Below, piece by piece: positions 26,573 to 36,075 of a stretch of DNA of 64,000 bases (the stretch's first letter is position 1; each line of letters opens with the position of its first letter). Position numbers and translations under genes: made by a program. Source of the stretch: Polynucleobacter sp. MWH-Loch1C5 (GTDB lineage Bacteria > Pseudomonadota > Gammaproteobacteria > Burkholderiales > Burkholderiaceae); NCBI RefSeq assembly GCF_018881775.1, contig NZ_JACVPR010000001.1, positions 1,258,318-1,322,317 on the forward strand, given 5' to 3'. A model generated the notes under the pieces. It had not been told where the DNA came from and did not search any database. It saw only the letters and a list, made by a program, of their open reading frames with translations.

Positions 26573-29500
26573 ATGCTCAATCGAATTATTCAGTTTGCTC
26601 TAGACCAAAAGCTCTTTGTGAGTTTGGGTTTACTGATTCTGATTCTTTCAGGTGCTTTAGCATTTAAAAACTTACCCGTGGAAGCTTTTCCTGATGTCTC
26701 GGATATTCAGGTGAATGTCATTACTCTTTATCCGGGTAGGGCTGCTGAAGAGGTGGAGAAGCAGGTCACGATCCCTATCGAAATCGCGCTCTCGGGGCTG
26801 CCTAATTCTGTGCGTATTTTTTCGCATACGCAATTTGGACTCTCTTTCTTGATGGTCACTTTCAATGACAAGACCACAGACTTTATTGCAAGACAGCAGG
26901 TCGCTGAGCGACTTAGAAGTGTTGATTTGCCGCCCGGGATACAACCTGAGATCGCACCTTTATCAACTGCGATCGGTGAGATTTATCGTTTTCGTCTCAA
27001 AGGTATTGGTAAAGACACGCAAGAGTTAAGAACATTGCAGGATTGGGTGGTTGAAAAACAACTGCGCCAAGTGCCTGGTGTGGCTGATGTGGTCGTGATA
27101 GGTGGGCAGGTCAAGCAGTATGAGGTCAATCCTAATTTAGCCAAGATGCGCGACTATAAAGTTAGCTTAGGAGAATTATTTGAAGCTTTATCCCGGGGCA
27201 ATGCTAATGCGGGTGGAGGTCGAGTTGAAGAAGGACGACAACAATACCTCTTGAGATCTTTAGGGCTATTTAAGTCTTCTGCAGAAATTGGTAGCGTGGT
27301 GGTTGCTGAAAATCGGGGTGTGCCGATTCTGGTTAAAGATATTGCAGAGATCAGAACGACTTATGCACCACCTCAGGGTTTAATGGCTCAAGATGAGGAA
27401 GACGACATCGTTGTAGGTACGGTATTAATGAGAAAGGGCGAGAACCCTTCCTTAGTACTTGAGGGTATTAAGCAAAGAGTAGAAAAGCTCAATGATGAGA
27501 TATTGCCCAAGGGTGTGACCATTGAGCCTTATTACGATCGTTCTTGGTTAATTGATAAAACCTTGAGAACTGTTTTTGGTAATTTAGTCGAGGGTGCCAT
27601 CTTAGTTGTTTTGGTGCTCTACTTATTCTTGGTCAATGCGCGCGCGGCTGCGATCGTAGCGATGACCATCCCGCTAGCGCTATTGTCGACCTTTATTGGT
27701 TTAACTATTGTCGGTATACCTGCCAATTTACTATCGTTAGGCGCCATGGACTTTGGCATCATTGTGGATGGTGCGGTGATTGTGGTGGAAAATATTTTCA
27801 GACGATTAGGTGAACTCAATGATCAGCAGATTAGCCATGCTCGCGAAAGAAAGAGGGCGATTCTAAAAGCCACATCTGAAGTCGCAAGACCGACATTGTT
27901 TTCAATCATCATCATCATTGCGGCACATATCCCGATTTTTACTCTGCAGCGTCACGAGGGCAAGATCTTTGCGCCCATGGCTTATACGGTAACATCCGCT
28001 TTGATTGGGGCGCTGATTGTGTCACTGACGGTGGTCCCCTTATTCTGTTACCTCTTTCTTAAAAAAGACATTGCGCATGAGGACACCTCCATGGTGAGGT
28101 GGTGTAAAGAAAAATACCGCATTGTCTTGGATTGGGCGCTCAATCAAAAACGCAAAGTCATCAAAATCGCTCTCGGCATGATGTTGCTCACCATAGTGGT
28201 GGGTAAATTTTTGGGTAGTGAGTTCTTGCCGGAGTTAGATGAAGGCGCGATGTGGATCAGTATTGATTTGCCAGCCTCAGTGTCTATTACTGAGGCAAAA
28301 GATCAAGCGCGCCTTTTGCGCAGCATCATTGCACAAACACCTGAAGTTTCATCGACGATTTCCAAAGTGGGTCGTCCTGATGATGGTACTGATCCAAAGT
28401 TAATCAACACTGTAGAAATATTAGTTGACCTCAAGCCCGAGAAAGAATGGCGCTTTTGGCATAAGAAGACGCATATTATTCGTGAGATCGAAAATAATCT
28501 GAGAGCCATGCCGGGGATTGAGCCCAATTTCTCGCAACCTGTGCGCGATAACATTCTTGAAAGTATTTCCCAGATTAAAGGACAGATTGTGATCAAGGTT
28601 CTGGGAGATAACCTGGATCACAATAAAGAAGTGGCTGTTGATATCTTAAATCAGGTCAATCAAGTTGAAGGCGTCGTACGTGCCTTTATTGACCGCGAGG
28701 GCGAGTTGCCACAATTTATTCTCGAGATTGACCGAACTCAATCTGCCCGTTACGGACTCAATGTCGGTGACTTGCAGGATGTGATTGAAACTGCTTTAGG
28801 TGGTCGAGTGGCTACTGAATTATGGGAAGGTGAGCGCCACTTCTCAGTTGTGGTTAGGCTGAAGGAGACGCAGCGTTATTTGGGTAATTTACCGAACACC
28901 TTGGTGACTACTAAGACAGGTGCGCAGGTGCCACTCTCTGAGCTCATGAATTTCAAAACCGTCTCTGGCGCCATGAATATCAGTCGTGAGAATGGCCAAC
29001 GTGTTACTTCAATTGGTGTTTTTATTCGTGATCGCGATATGGGTAGTGTCGTCAAAGATATGCAAGCGCGTGTGGCTAAGCATGTGAGTGTTAATGACGT
29101 CAGGATCGAGTGGTCGGGTGAATTTGAGAACCAAGAGCGCGCTATGAAGCGTTTATCGATTGTGATCCCTATCTCTATTTTGGTGATCTTCCTATTACTC
29201 TTTAATGCCTTTAAGTCATTACAAAGTGCTTTATTAATTATTTCGAACGTACCCTTTGCCATGATTGGTGGTGTATTGCTCTTATTTATTACCGGTACAC
29301 CACTATCTGTATCTGCAGCCATCGGCTTTATCGCACTCTTTGGTCAGGCAGTCCTTAATGGTGTGATCTTAGTGACTTACTTTAATCAGCTGCAAATTGA
29401 AGGTTTAACTTTACGAGAGGCGATTGTGCAAGGCGCCACTGAGCGTTTAAGAACCGTTTTGATGACAGCCATGTTAGCGATGTTAGGCTTACTGCCGATG

Positions 29501-29656
29501 GCTTTATCAAGCGGTATTGGTTCGGAGACGCAAAAGCCTTTGGCTTTGGTTGTGATTGGTGGCCTGATTAGTGCCACACTACTCACTTTGGTGGTGTTAC
29601 CAGTCTTGTACGAGGCTTTTGCTAACTACGCGACCCGACATCGCTACGAGGAGTAA
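26573..29656 (+). CDS. czcA: Heavy-metal efflux RND permease, CzcA family (copy 2)
   Basis: Proton-driven divalent metal exporter of the HME-RND family (1027 residues, 12 transmembrane helices). In helix 4 the full acidic triad is present, Asp393, Asp399 and Glu406 in DFGIIVDGAVIVVEN, spaced as in CzcA and CnrA of Cupriavidus. This predicts export of Zn, Co, Cd or Ni. It is the last gene of eptA-pap2-dgkA-czcC-czcB-czcA and is followed by a terminator located inside the 3' end of dnaQ. It differs from copy 1, which lacks the first Asp. Confidence 0.94.
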   Translation: MLNRIIQFALDQKLFVSLGLLILILSGALAFKNLPVEAFPDVSDIQVNVITLYPGRAAEEVEKQVTIPIEIALSGLPNSVRIFSHTQFGLSFLMVTFNDKTTDFIARQQVAERLRSVDLPPGIQPEIAPLSTAIGEIYRFRLKGIGKDTQELRTLQDWVVEKQLRQVPGVADVVVIGGQVKQYEVNPNLAKMRDYKVSLGELFEALSRGNANAGGGRVEEGRQQYLLRSLGLFKSSAEIGSVVVAENRGVPILVKDIAEIRTTYAPPQGLMAQDEEDDIVVGTVLMRKGENPSLVLEGIKQRVEKLNDEILPKGVTIEPYYDRSWLIDKTLRTVFGNLVEGAILVVLVLYLFLVNARAAAIVAMTIPLALLSTFIGLTIVGIPANLLSLGAMDFGIIVDGAVIVVENIFRRLGELNDQQISHARERKRAILKATSEVARPTLFSIIIIIAAHIPIFTLQRHEGKIFAPMAYTVTSALIGALIVSLTVVPLFCYLFLKKDIAHEDTSMVRWCKEKYRIVLDWALNQKRKVIKIALGMMLLTIVVGKFLGSEFLPELDEGAMWISIDLPASVSITEAKDQARLLRSIIAQTPEVSSTISKVGRPDDGTDPKLINTVEILVDLKPEKEWRFWHKKTHIIREIENNLRAMPGIEPNFSQPVRDNILESISQIKGQIVIKVLGDNLDHNKEVAVDILNQVNQVEGVVRAFIDREGELPQFILEIDRTQSARYGLNVGDLQDVIETALGGRVATELWEGERHFSVVVRLKETQRYLGNLPNTLVTTKTGAQVPLSELMNFKTVSGAMNISRENGQRVTSIGVFIRDRDMGSVVKDMQARVAKHVSVNDVRIEWSGEFENQERAMKRLSIVIPISILVIFLLLFNAFKSLQSALLIISNVPFAMIGGVLLLFITGTPLSVSAAIGFIALFGQAVLNGVILVTYFNQLQIEGLTLREAIVQGATERLRTVLMTAMLAMLGLLPMALSSGIGSETQKPLALVVIGGLISATLLTLVVLPVLYEAFANYATRHRYEE

Positions 29657-29686
29657 TTGACTCCCTAAGGTCATGTATCAGTGGTT

Positions 29687-30373
29687 TTATTGCCAAATAG
29701 GCGGCTTTTTAGCCGCCTTTTCTATGGCGACAAGATATTCTCTGTGAGCAGCCTCTTCAGCTTCATTAGCGCGCCGTACCTTAAGATCCTGAGGTAAGGG
29801 TTGGCGTTTGAGCTCTGAAATAGCTTCTAATTGGTCTAAATCGATACCTAAGCCATCTTGGCCACGTGTCATGGCGAGATAGACTTCTGCCAATAACTCG
29901 GCATCCAAGAGGGCGCCGTGCAAAGTGCGATGTTCATTGCTAATTTCAAAGCGTTCACATAGAGCGTCTAGTGAATTACGTTTACCCGGGAACATTTCGC
30001 GTGCTTCTTTGAGTGTGTCAGTGACCTTCGCAATATGCGATTCAAAGGTGCCCAATTTCAGGCGCTTGAACTCCATATCTAAGAAGCCAACATCGAACGG
30101 GGCATTATGAATAATCACTTCAGCATCTTTAACGAAGCTCACTATCTCATCAGCGATACTTGCAAAGACGGGTTTATCTGACAGAAATTCCACCGTCAGT
30201 CCGTGAACAGCGACAGCGCCTGGGTCAATGTCGCGCTCAGGGTTGATGTAGTGGTGTAACTGGCGACCGGTGAGGCGGCGATCGACCATCTCTAAGCAGC
30301 CGATTTCAATAATGCGATCCCCAGTGCTTGGGTTTAAACCAGTCGTTTCTGTATCAAGAATAATTTGGCGCAT
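29687..30373 (-). CDS. dnaQ: DNA polymerase III epsilon subunit (3'-5' exonuclease)
   Basis: Proofreading subunit of the replicative polymerase (228 residues). DEDDh exonuclease motifs are present: ExoI LDTETTG (Asp7, Glu9), ExoII HNAPFDVGFLDMEF and ExoIII LHGALLDAELL. The C-terminal tail after about residue 185 would bind the alpha subunit. Unusually, it begins one base after the stop of a multidrug RND permease gene and has no clear ribosome site of its own, so it may be translated by coupling to that pump gene. Confidence 0.95.
   Translation of the reverse strand: MRQIILDTETTGLNPSTGDRIIEIGCLEMVDRRLTGRQLHHYINPERDIDPGAVAVHGLTVEFLSDKPVFASIADEIVSFVKDAEVIIHNAPFDVGFLDMEFKRLKLGTFESHIAKVTDTLKEAREMFPGKRNSLDALCERFEISNEHRTLHGALLDAELLAEVYLAMTRGQDGLGIDLDQLEAISELKRQPLPQDLKVRRANEAEEAAHREYLVAIEKAAKKPPIWQ
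29700..29723 (+). terminator. Intrinsic terminator of the czc-2 operon, inside dnaQ
   Basis: Seven-base perfect stem GGCGGCT (29700-29706) and AGCCGCC (29711-29717), TTTT loop, then TTTTCT. It is 44 bases after the czcA stop and lies inside the last codons of the convergent dnaQ gene, where it encodes the KAAKKPPIWQ tail. Confidence 0.8.
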
Positions 30374-30374
30374 A

Positions 30375-33300
30375 TCAGTCTTTGAGCATTTCAGGGGCTA
30401 TCTCGAGTGGACCATCACCACTGTATTTATCAAAGTATAGATAAATCACCGGAGTGATTAATAGAGTCACCACTTGTGAGACCAATAAACCACCCACGAC
30501 AGCAATACCCAAGGGTTGGCGTAATTCAGCGCCAGCCCCAAGACCCAAAGCAATCGGTAAGGCACCCATTAAGGCGGCTAAGGTCGTCATCATGATGGGT
30601 CTAAAGCGCAATAGACAGGCTGTACGAATGGCTTCTAAAGGTTTCATGTTTTGATTTCTTTGGGCATCTAGCGCAAAGTCAATCATCAGAATCGCATTCT
30701 TTTTCACAATACCAATCAAGAGCAAGATACCAATTGTGGCAATCATGGTCACTTCTAGATCAAACATGCGTAAAAAGACCAGGGCGCCTACAGCCGCTGA
30801 TGGTAAACCCGCCAAAATCGTTAGCGGGTGAATATAGCTTTCGTATAGGACTCCTAAAAGTACATAAATCACTAAGACGGCAGCCAATAACAAGATCACC
30901 TGGCTACTTTGACCGCTCTTAAATACAGCGGCGTCGCCACCATAACTCGTGATGATGGTCGGTGGCAGTTCAATTTCTTTTGTGAATTGCTCCAGTCGCT
31001 TAGTCGCATCTCCAAGAGCAGCGTCAGGAGATAAGTTAAAGGAGATGGTCACAGCGGGTACCTGGCCTTGGTGATTCACGGATGTGGGGCCAATCGCACG
31101 GCGGAAGTTGGCAATGCTCGATAGCGGGACTAACTTATCACTGCGACCACGCACATAAATACCTGCTAGGTCAGATTCATACTGACGATGTTCAGGCGCT
31201 GCTTGTAAGATCACTTGATAAGTATTCACGCTGGTATAAATCGTAGAAACTTGGCGTTCACCATAGGCGGAGTACAAAGCGCTACGTATATCGGCAATGG
31301 AAACGCCAGCACTGGCGGCTTTTTCGCGATCAATATCAATTTGCGCTTGTAAGCCACGCAATTGTGAGTCGGTCGTGACGTCGCGGAATATCGGATCATT
31401 GCGCATTTTCTCGACCATCTTGGCTGACCACTCATTCACGCCCTCAAAACCCACACTTTGCAAAATAAATTGATAGCGGCTTTTCGTCACCTTGCCACCT
31501 AATTGCAAGTTTTGTATCGGGCGCATATAAACTTGCAAGCCTGGGATGTCGCGTAATTCTTTACGTAATTCTTCCAGCACTTTTTTCATGTGGACACGTT
31601 CGCTACGGGGCTTGAGGTTCACAAACATGCGGCCTGTGTTTGTGCCTGTGCTCGCACCACCCCCTAGGATGGACACAAGGCTATCAATATTGCGATTGTT
31701 GCGCACAATGGCTGCAGCCTGATCTTGCAGTTCGAGCATCGCCGTGAATGAAATATCCTCAGCGGCTTCTGTGGTGATAAATAATTGGCCAATATCCTCT
31801 TCTGGGAAAAATCCTTTTGGGCTCCAGACAAAGAGCACTATGGTCAGGATGAAGGTGGACAGAGCACCTAATAACACCTTATTCCGGTGTGTGAGTGACC
31901 AGTCTAAGGCGCGTTCATAAACTTTGAGTAAGGCTGCGAAGTATTCGTCAAACTGCAGTACTAGAGGATGACGACTTTCACTCATATGACCATCTTTAGG
32001 CAGGAAGCGGCTGGCTAACATTGGTACTAAGGTGAGTGATACCACGGCAGATACGAGGATGGATAGCGAGACCACAACCGCAAACTCTCTGAAGAGTAAT
32101 CCTAATGGGCCGGGCATAAAGAAGATCGGGATAAATACGGCCACCAAAGAAATCGAGATCGAGAAGATCGTAAAGCTCACCTCGCGACTGCCTTTCAGAG
32201 CCGCTTTGAGGGGATGCATGCCTTGCTCAACATAGCGCATGATGTTTTCTAGCACCACAATCGCATCATCGACCACCAGGCCAACGGCAATCGTAATACC
32301 TAAGAGGGAAATATTGTCCAGGCTATAGCCCATCCAATACATCAAGAAGAAGGCGCCGATGAGGGAGACCGGTAAAGATAGAGCCGGAATAATCGTGGCA
32401 ATCGCTTGCTTTAAGAATAAGAAAATTACCATGACCACCAATGCAATCGTGAGCATCAGAGTGAAGTTCACATCATGGATGGATTCACGAATCGATGCGG
32501 AGCGATCGATCAAGAGATTGATTGCGACCGATGCAGGCATTTGCTTTTCAAACTGCGGAATAATTTCTCGAATCTTGTCGACTACTTCCACTGAGTTGGC
32601 CGTGGGTTGGCGCAAGATGGCAATCGCAATTGAGCGCTCACCGTTATAGGCTGCTAAAGTTTTAATCGACTCATAGCTTTCTTGAACCCGCGCCACGTCG
32701 GCGAGTCGAACAGGTAAACCATTGCGTTGCGCAATGACCAAATTACCGTATTCTTTAGCGCGGACCATCTGCGGGTTCGCATAGATCGTCAGCTGTTGGC
32801 GTGGACCATCTAAAACGCCTACAGGTGTATTGGAGTTGGCTGCATTGATGGCTTTAGCAACATCATCAATCGTTAAGTTCTTCGCCGCTAATTGTGTAGG
32901 AATGACATCCACGCGCACGGCGTAACGCTTTTGACCATAGACCAATACTTGAGCAACGCCATTGATGGTCGAGAGCGTCGGTGAGATGAGATTTTCGGCA
33001 TAGTCACTCAGCTCTGATAAGTCCATGGAAGGACTCGTCATGGTCATGATCAGTACGGGTGCATCAGCAGGGTTCACCTTACGATAAGAGGGAGGGGTGG
33101 TCATCTCTATGGGTAAGCGTCGTTGTGCGCGTAATAAAGCCGCTTGGACGTCAACTGCAGCTTTATCGATATCACGATCATTATTGAATTCCAGCGTGAT
33201 ATTGGTGGTGCTCAAAAAGTTGGTTGAGCTGATGACGGTAATACCGTCAATCGTTGAAAATTCTTTCTCTAAAGGCAGTGCCACTGAGGAAGCCATATTT

Positions 33301-33470
33301 TCAGGGCTGGCTCCTGGCAGAGTGGCTGTTACTTGAATAACCGGTGTATTAAAGCTCGGTAAAGCCGCCACTGGAATTTTGAAATAGGCCATCGCTCCTG
33401 CAGCCACTGTAGCGAGTGACAGCAGGATCGTCATCACAGGACGACGAATACATAACTCAGAGATATTCAT
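30375..33470 (-). CDS. Multidrug efflux RND permease (AcrB/MdtB-type, HAE-1)
   Basis: Inner-membrane proton/drug antiporter (1031 residues, 12 helices, two large periplasmic loops). Helix 4 has the hydrophobe-efflux pattern GITIAVGLVVDDAIVVLENI with the adjacent Asp pair of AcrB-type pumps, unlike the metal pumps in this window. The start MNISELCIRRPVMTILLSLA is typical of MdtB/MdtC-like members. It overlaps its adaptor gene by four bases; no outer-membrane channel gene is attached, so a channel from elsewhere would be needed. Substrates are unknown. Confidence 0.92.
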   Translation of the reverse strand: MNISELCIRRPVMTILLSLATVAAGAMAYFKIPVAALPSFNTPVIQVTATLPGASPENMASSVALPLEKEFSTIDGITVISSTNFLSTTNITLEFNNDRDIDKAAVDVQAALLRAQRRLPIEMTTPPSYRKVNPADAPVLIMTMTSPSMDLSELSDYAENLISPTLSTINGVAQVLVYGQKRYAVRVDVIPTQLAAKNLTIDDVAKAINAANSNTPVGVLDGPRQQLTIYANPQMVRAKEYGNLVIAQRNGLPVRLADVARVQESYESIKTLAAYNGERSIAIAILRQPTANSVEVVDKIREIIPQFEKQMPASVAINLLIDRSASIRESIHDVNFTLMLTIALVVMVIFLFLKQAIATIIPALSLPVSLIGAFFLMYWMGYSLDNISLLGITIAVGLVVDDAIVVLENIMRYVEQGMHPLKAALKGSREVSFTIFSISISLVAVFIPIFFMPGPLGLLFREFAVVVSLSILVSAVVSLTLVPMLASRFLPKDGHMSESRHPLVLQFDEYFAALLKVYERALDWSLTHRNKVLLGALSTFILTIVLFVWSPKGFFPEEDIGQLFITTEAAEDISFTAMLELQDQAAAIVRNNRNIDSLVSILGGGASTGTNTGRMFVNLKPRSERVHMKKVLEELRKELRDIPGLQVYMRPIQNLQLGGKVTKSRYQFILQSVGFEGVNEWSAKMVEKMRNDPIFRDVTTDSQLRGLQAQIDIDREKAASAGVSIADIRSALYSAYGERQVSTIYTSVNTYQVILQAAPEHRQYESDLAGIYVRGRSDKLVPLSSIANFRRAIGPTSVNHQGQVPAVTISFNLSPDAALGDATKRLEQFTKEIELPPTIITSYGGDAAVFKSGQSSQVILLLAAVLVIYVLLGVLYESYIHPLTILAGLPSAAVGALVFLRMFDLEVTMIATIGILLLIGIVKKNAILMIDFALDAQRNQNMKPLEAIRTACLLRFRPIMMTTLAALMGALPIALGLGAGAELRQPLGIAVVGGLLVSQVVTLLITPVIYLYFDKYSGDGPLEIAPEMLKD

Positions 33471-34687
33471 TCAGCGGCTTTCTTTGTCTCGCGAATCGTG
33501 CCGCCGGGGCGTAGATTTTGTTTGCCCTCAACCACAATCTTGTCATTCTCGTTGACACCACTCACAGCCGTTTGGCCTTGGTATTGGTAGAGCACTTTAA
33601 TCGGTTTGAGGTCTACCTTATTCTCAGCATTGACGACATAGAGGAAGGTGCCTTTTTGATTAATCACCACAGCTTGTGTTGGAATCACCAGGGCATCACT
33701 CATCGTTTTAGCGGTTAACTTGACGCTCACAAATTGCCCTGGAATCAGCTGACCCTTGGGATTGGGTAGTTGTGCCTTGACACGCACAGCGCCAATGGCG
33801 GGGTCGACTTGGTTATCAATCACATACACTTTACCTTGTACGCTGTCTTTGCTACCCGGTAAGCTGATGCTGACGCTCAGATCATCTTGACCCTGGCGCT
33901 CACCCATAATCAAAGGCAGTTCCTTTTCTGGAACCGTAAATTGCACATTGATGGGGTCCATCTGTGTGATCGTGACTAAAGCGCTAGTAGTGGTGGTGCC
34001 TGAGGCGGTTGTCGCAGTGGTGACGTTGGTCCCTGCTTGTACGAGGCTACCGGGGTAGACGTTGATTACCCCTGCGCGACCTGTAATCGGTGAACGAATA
34101 CGATCGTAGCTCAGGGCGACTTCAGCCGCTTTTGCATTGGCAATAGCAGTTTGCCAATTCGTCTTACTGGTATCGAGCGCAGCTTGAGATAAAAATTTCT
34201 TGGCAAACAACTCTTTGGCACGTTCATATTGGCGCAGAGCATCATCGGCTTGTGCCTTGGCTTTTTCATAATTGGCTTGGCTAGCGCGATCATCCAAAGT
34301 GAAGAGCAGCTCTCCTGCTTTGACAGTTTGACCTTCTTTAATATGAATCTTGCTGACTAAATTAGTGGTTTGAGGGCGAATATCCACAATATTCGCTGAG
34401 GCAATCGTGCCACTAGCTTCTAGAATGATCGGGATTGCCTGCTTTTCAATCACAAAAGTCGTGACTAATTGTGGACCGCCTTTTTTAGTATTCGCAGGGA
34501 AGAAGTAGTTATATGCCGCATTGGCTGCGTAAACCAAAATCACCAGTAAGACTACTTTCCAGCGATGCGCCCATAGCCAAGACATGGATTGGCGTAAGTT
34601 GATTTTCTGAAGGCCGTTTTGTGCCGTATTAACCAGTTTGCAGGCGAGCTGTGTGATTTGATTTTTTATAGTTTTTTCCACTGACAT
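33467..34687 (-). CDS. Multidrug efflux periplasmic adaptor (MdtA/AcrA type)
   Basis: Membrane-fusion protein of 406 residues for the RND pump that follows. One transmembrane helix is predicted at about residues 44-60 rather than a cleaved signal, with a positively charged amphipathic stretch before it. The lipoyl-like domain (TTNLVSKIHIKEGQTVKAGE), hairpin (about residues 140-185) and beta-barrel (SVSISLPGSKDSVQGKVYVI-type strands) follow, and a Thr/Ala-rich insert lies near residue 225. It is the first gene of the adaptor-permease-dnaQ series. Confidence 0.9.
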   Translation of the reverse strand: MSVEKTIKNQITQLACKLVNTAQNGLQKINLRQSMSWLWAHRWKVVLLVILVYAANAAYNYFFPANTKKGGPQLVTTFVIEKQAIPIILEASGTIASANIVDIRPQTTNLVSKIHIKEGQTVKAGELLFTLDDRASQANYEKAKAQADDALRQYERAKELFAKKFLSQAALDTSKTNWQTAIANAKAAEVALSYDRIRSPITGRAGVINVYPGSLVQAGTNVTTATTASGTTTTSALVTITQMDPINVQFTVPEKELPLIMGERQGQDDLSVSISLPGSKDSVQGKVYVIDNQVDPAIGAVRVKAQLPNPKGQLIPGQFVSVKLTAKTMSDALVIPTQAVVINQKGTFLYVVNAENKVDLKPIKVLYQYQGQTAVSGVNENDKIVVEGKQNLRPGGTIRETKKAAE

Positions 34688-34716
34688 AATCTAAAGGCGC
34701 GATGCCTTATCTCCTT
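34688..34716 (-). promoter_or_regulatory. Ribosome site set apart by a hairpin before the adaptor gene
   Basis: On the minus strand AAGGAG (34711-34716) lies 23 bases before the ATG, too far for normal use. Between them a hairpin, AAGGC (34704-34708) with GCCTT (34694-34698) and a five-base loop, could fold out. That would leave an effective spacing of eight bases. Confidence 0.4.
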
Positions 34717-34830
34717 GACTGTATAAGGGGAATTCTCGCACATTGTGGCTAGGGTTGCCGATTTTTAGCAAGTCCAGAAACGAAGCTCAAAAAGGCCTAA
34801 AAACACCCTCAAAAACCACGAAGGACTTGG

Positions 34831-35265
34831 TTAAAGGTAGTCTGCAACGCCTTGATTAGCCAGGGCATCGGCTAATTCATTGCCGGGGTCGCCATTATGT
34901 CCTTTGACCCAGTGCCACCGAATCTCATGCGAGCCTAAGAGGCTGTCTAACTCTTGCCAAAGATCAACATTTTTGACCGCAGCATTACTCGCCGTTTTCC
35001 AGCCGCGGGCTTTCCAACCCGCGAGCCACTCCGTGACGCCTTGCATGACGTATTTCGAGTCGGTATACAGGTCAACGATACAGGGATGTTTGAGGGCTTT
35101 GAGTGCATGAATAATCGCTGTCATTTCCATGCGATTATTGGTTGTCAGAGCTTCACCCCCGTGTAAATGCTTTTCTTTAGCACCGGAGCGCAAGACCACC
35201 CCCCAGCCACCCGGACCAGGATTACCTTTACAGGCGCCATCGGTATAAATGGTCACATGACTCAT
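34831..35265 (-). CDS. rnhA: Ribonuclease HI
   Basis: Removes RNA from RNA-DNA hybrids during replication and repair (144 residues, normal length). Catalytic acidic residues are visible in [14 protein letters not shown] (Asp9), the [11 protein letters not shown] segment (Glu), LYTDSKYV (Asp) and GNELADALA (Asp), with the basic handle region [11 protein letters not shown] in the middle. The start overlaps the stop of the upstream methyltransferase gene by four bases. In many gammaproteobacteria and betaproteobacteria rnhA is next to dnaQ; here the RND pair lies between them. Confidence 0.96.
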   Translation of the reverse strand: MSHVTIYTDGACKGNPGPGGWGVVLRSGAKEKHLHGGEALTTNNRMEMTAIIHALKALKHPCIVDLYTDSKYVMQGVTEWLAGWKARGWKTASNAAVKNVDLWQELDSLLGSHEIRWHWVKGHNGDPGNELADALANQGVADYL

Positions 35266-36059
35266 GATTCAACCTTTTGTTGTTGACCGCCAAGATGTGC
35301 AACGGGATTGAGTTGTGCGGTGGTCGGTAGAGGTTTGGTTTCAATTTTGCCGACCAAGCGTAAATGATTAACGCGTTTAATCGCTGAAACAATAAATACG
35401 GAGCCTAGGACGGGCCACCAACGATCACCGGCTTTTTCTAAAAAAGCCATCTTTTCCATACCTGAGGCACTGCGAAGCGGCAGGCGATAGCAGCCGAATT
35501 TGCCACGATCGACCGAAAAATCTAAGAGCTTGAGCCAATCTTTCACCCTGAGCAAAGCAATAAATTGTCCTTCGCGAGGCAAATAGGGGGTGCCAATCCA
35601 GTGGCTTAGGTACTGGCGTAAGCCCCATAAACTCGCCGGATTAAACCCGGAAATAATCACGCGACCTTCGGGAACTAAGACGCGGTGAACTTCTCTCAGA
35701 ACTGCATGCGGGTCTTCGGCAAACTCGAGTACATGAGGCAATACGATCAAATCTAGACTTTGTGTAGCAAAAGGCAGTTCTTCAGGAATCGCTGAGACTG
35801 TTTGCCATTTTGGTGAATCCTCGCCTTCTGGACGGTCATGAGCACTTCTGACAATCAATTGGCAAGGCATACGATTTTCTTTGAGGGTGTTTATCTGTGG
35901 CAAACCGATTTGCAGCGCGTGGTAGCCAAAAATATCACTCACCATATGGTCAAACTGAGTTTGTTCCCAAGCCAAAACATATTGCCCTGGCGGGGAATTC
36001 AGCCAGCTATCCCATGACAACCAGGGATTGTTTTGTGAGGTGATGGGTGTGTGACTCAT
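35262..36059 (-). CDS. SAM-dependent methyltransferase (YafS-like)
   Basis: Putative class I methyltransferase of 265 residues. The central part has the Methyltransf_11 features [23 protein letters not shown] and [16 protein letters not shown], but the glycine-rich motif I is poorly conserved (HALQIGLPQ), as in Escherichia coli YafS. The location between rnhA and divergent gloB is the same as for yafS. Substrate unknown. It is transcribed together with rnhA and shares a very short (16-base) intergenic region with gloB. Confidence 0.8.
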   Translation of the reverse strand: MSHTPITSQNNPWLSWDSWLNSPPGQYVLAWEQTQFDHMVSDIFGYHALQIGLPQINTLKENRMPCQLIVRSAHDRPEGEDSPKWQTVSAIPEELPFATQSLDLIVLPHVLEFAEDPHAVLREVHRVLVPEGRVIISGFNPASLWGLRQYLSHWIGTPYLPREGQFIALLRVKDWLKLLDFSVDRGKFGCYRLPLRSASGMEKMAFLEKAGDRWWPVLGSVFIVSAIKRVNHLRLVGKIETKPLPTTAQLNPVAHLGGQQQKVES

Positions 36060-36075
36060 GGTCTAATTATGAATC

